Origin: Asaia bogorensis
GTDB taxonomy: Bacteria; Pseudomonadota; Alphaproteobacteria; Acetobacterales; Acetobacteraceae
NCBI GenBank assembly: GCA_945873675.1
Contig: CAMCEP010000176.1
Span: forward strand, 1-6,166
Direction: 5' to 3'
DNA: 6,166 nt
Positions 5,042-6,166 of the stretch are shown one piece after another (the stretch's first letter is position 1; each line of letters opens with the position of its first letter). The position numbers and the translations under genes are program-made. A model generated the notes under the pieces. It saw only the letters and a list, made by a program, of their open reading frames with translations. It ran no database searches and was not told where the DNA came from.

Positions 5042-6019
5042 ATGGCCATGTCTCGTCGTGCCCTGATGGGTGCAGGTGCAGTAGGTTTGCTGGCCGCACC
5101 GGCGCTGCACGCGCAAGAAGCCTTCCCCAACCGCCCCATTCGCATTGTGGTGCCCTACCCGCCTGGTGCCATCAACGACATGCTGGCGCGCTGGGTCGCG
5201 GATAAGATGCCGGAGGTGTTCGGCCAGCCAGGTGTGGTGGAAAATCGCCCAGGTGCTGCGGGGAATATCGGCACGACCAATGTCGCGCGCTCAGCGCCTG
5301 ATGGCTACACGATTGGCATCGGCAATACACCGATCCTGTCGGTCAATCCCTTTGTCTATCCGAATATGGGCTATGATCCGCGCACGGAAATCAGCCTGGT
5401 GGGCATAGCGGCGCGGCTCATGAATGTGCTGGTGGTAAACCCGAATAGCGGCCTGACAAGTCTGCAACAAATTCTGGAACGCGCCCGCGCCCAGCCGGGG
5501 CGCATGACTTTCGCTAGCTCCGGCAGCGGTAGCAGCCCGCATCTGGCGGGCGAATTGCTGAAGCACATGACCGGCGTTGACATTACCCATGTGCCGTTTC
5601 GTGGCGGCGCGGCATCAGGCACCGAAATCATCGCCGGGCGCATTGATATGCTGATTGATAATGTGCCGAATTCCATCGGCCATATTCGCGGCGGCCAGAT
5701 GCGCGCCCTTGCCGTGACCGGTAGCGCGCGCGATCCCGCTTTGCCCGATGTGCCTACTTTTGCTGAGGCCGGTGTGCCGGGGTTTGAGATGTATCTCTGG
5801 TTCGGTTTCATCGCGCCGCCCAATCTGCCGCCGGCAGTGATGGAAAGGCTTTCTTCCGGCATTCGCCGCATCGTCACCGAAACCGATGTGGCTGAGCGTA
5901 TTCGCCGCCAGGGTGCCGAGGTCTGGCACAAGGACCCCGCCGGCATGCGCGCGGCAATGGAAGCCGATATGGCGAAATGGGGCCCGGTGGTGCGTGCAGT
6001 GGGGCTGAAGCCTGAATAG
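5042..6019 (+). CDS. TTT/Bug-family periplasmic substrate-binding protein, complete
   Basis: This 325-residue protein has the usual Bug length. An N-terminal export signal (SRRALMG at 4-10, then a hydrophobic stretch to about 22) ends LHA-QE, with likely cleavage after Ala24. The RR pair followed by a hydrophobic residue resembles a Tat signal, though Sec export is equally possible. Mature landmarks are FPNRPIRIVVPYPPG (28-42), VENRPGAAGNIGT (66-78), FASSGSG (157-163), HVPFRGGA (183-190), RALAVTG (221-227) and PTFAEAGVPGFE (238-249). These form the two-domain TctC fold that binds carboxylates or related small molecules in the periplasm. The ligand loop reads PPGAINDML where the paralogue at 1-917 has PPGGGTDIL, so ligand preference may differ. 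AAGGAGG 7 bases upstream fixes the start. No TctA or TctB gene is adjacent. The VOC gene begins 84 bases downstream on the same strand and may be co-transcribed. Confidence 0.95.
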   Translation: MAMSRRALMGAGAVGLLAAPALHAQEAFPNRPIRIVVPYPPGAINDMLARWVADKMPEVFGQPGVVENRPGAAGNIGTTNVARSAPDGYTIGIGNTPILSVNPFVYPNMGYDPRTEISLVGIAARLMNVLVVNPNSGLTSLQQILERARAQPGRMTFASSGSGSSPHLAGELLKHMTGVDITHVPFRGGAASGTEIIAGRIDMLIDNVPNSIGHIRGGQMRALAVTGSARDPALPDVPTFAEAGVPGFEMYLWFGFIAPPNLPPAVMERLSSGIRRIVTETDVAERIRRQGAEVWHKDPAGMRAAMEADMAKWGPVVRAVGLKPE

Positions 6020-6026
6020 CGGGTTT

Positions 6027-6047
6027 GGGCGCTTGCATTCGGCGCCC
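6027..6047 (+). terminator. Weak hairpin after the second Bug gene
   Basis: GGGCGC (6027-6032) pairs with GCGCCC (6042-6047) over a 9-base loop, 7 bases past the stop codon. There is no T run after it, so it may attenuate or protect the mRNA rather than terminate it. Confidence 0.25.
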
Positions 6048-6103
6048 GGTATCGGAAGATGGACTATCGCCCTTCACGGGGCGTTCAACATGATGGGGTG
6101 GAA

Positions 6104-6166
6104 ATGTTCTCTCATATTTTTGTCGGCGCGGATGACGTTGCCGTTTCCAAGAAATTCTATGATGCG
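6104..6166 (+). CDS. VOC/glyoxalase-fold protein, 3' truncated by window edge
   Basis: Only 21 codons are visible: MFSHIFVGADDVAVSKKFYD plus Ala, ending exactly at the window edge. This is the first beta strand and helix of a vicinal-oxygen-chelate module: a strand carrying His4 (the usual first metal ligand), the turn GADD and a helix beginning SKKFYD. The family covers glyoxalase I, extradiol dioxygenases, fosfomycin-type resistance proteins and many unassigned members; this fragment cannot tell them apart. A purine-rich GGGGTGG precedes ATG 6104 by 3 bases or more. Two ATGs at 6090 and 6093 are in other frames. Confidence 0.75.
   Translation, partial: MFSHIFVGADDVAVSKKFYDA

Noticed and set aside
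5371..5946. 191-codon minus-strand frame inside the second Bug gene
   Set aside because: It lies wholly antisense to a secure gene and shows no recognisable domain.
1..6166. tRNA, rRNA, insertion sequence, phage or toxin-antitoxin genes
   Set aside because: No cloverleaf or rRNA motif, transposase, integrase or toxin-antitoxin pair could be recognised on either strand.

Overview
The window looks like ordinary chromosomal DNA of an alphaproteobacterium, most likely from the Rhodospirillales/Acetobacteraceae side (Roseomonas-like). The taxonomic inference rests on three things: an fzlA gene, which is known from alphaproteobacteria; two orphan TTT/Bug-type substrate-binding proteins, a family greatly expanded in such organisms; and palindromic repeats with a GTGGGAACC core like those dispersed in alphaproteobacterial genomes. 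Most genes are GC-rich, but about 3.7-4.9 kb is visibly AT-richer and less tightly packed.

Layout. The left edge cuts a Bug-family periplasmic binding protein (1-917, +), whose reading frame runs off the left edge. It converges on a leftward pair: a membrane-anchored rhodanese (939-1466, -) and, upstream of it, the GST-fold cell-division protein FzlA (1534-2202, -). A GC-rich hairpin at 926-951 lies between the converging ends. fzlA is divergent from a class-III, glutamate-1-semialdehyde-aminomutase-like aminotransferase (2359-3690, +). After it comes a 263-base spacer holding a tandem array of palindromic repeats with an exact 58-base period (two full units and one degenerate unit).

The next section holds two small genes in divergent orientation: an unrecognised 110-residue protein (3954-4286, -) and a 139-residue protein with a FlaG-like core (4454-4873, +). 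They share an AT-rich 167-base spacer with candidate promoter and operator sequences. A second complete Bug protein with a Tat-like signal peptide follows (5042-6019, +), and the right edge cuts the first 21 codons of a VOC/glyoxalase-fold protein (6104-6166, +).

Functional picture. The Bug proteins, the aminotransferase and the VOC protein fit scavenging and catabolism of small organic acids or amines, but there is no TctA/TctB membrane component or dehydrogenase in view, so this is inference. FzlA is a core cell-division factor and the rhodanese belongs to sulfide/sulfane-sulfur handling. No gene set in this window amounts to a new defence, mobile or biosynthetic system. The parts most worth a second look are the repeat array, the two small genes around the shared AT-rich spacer, and the start-site questions at the window edge and at fzlA.
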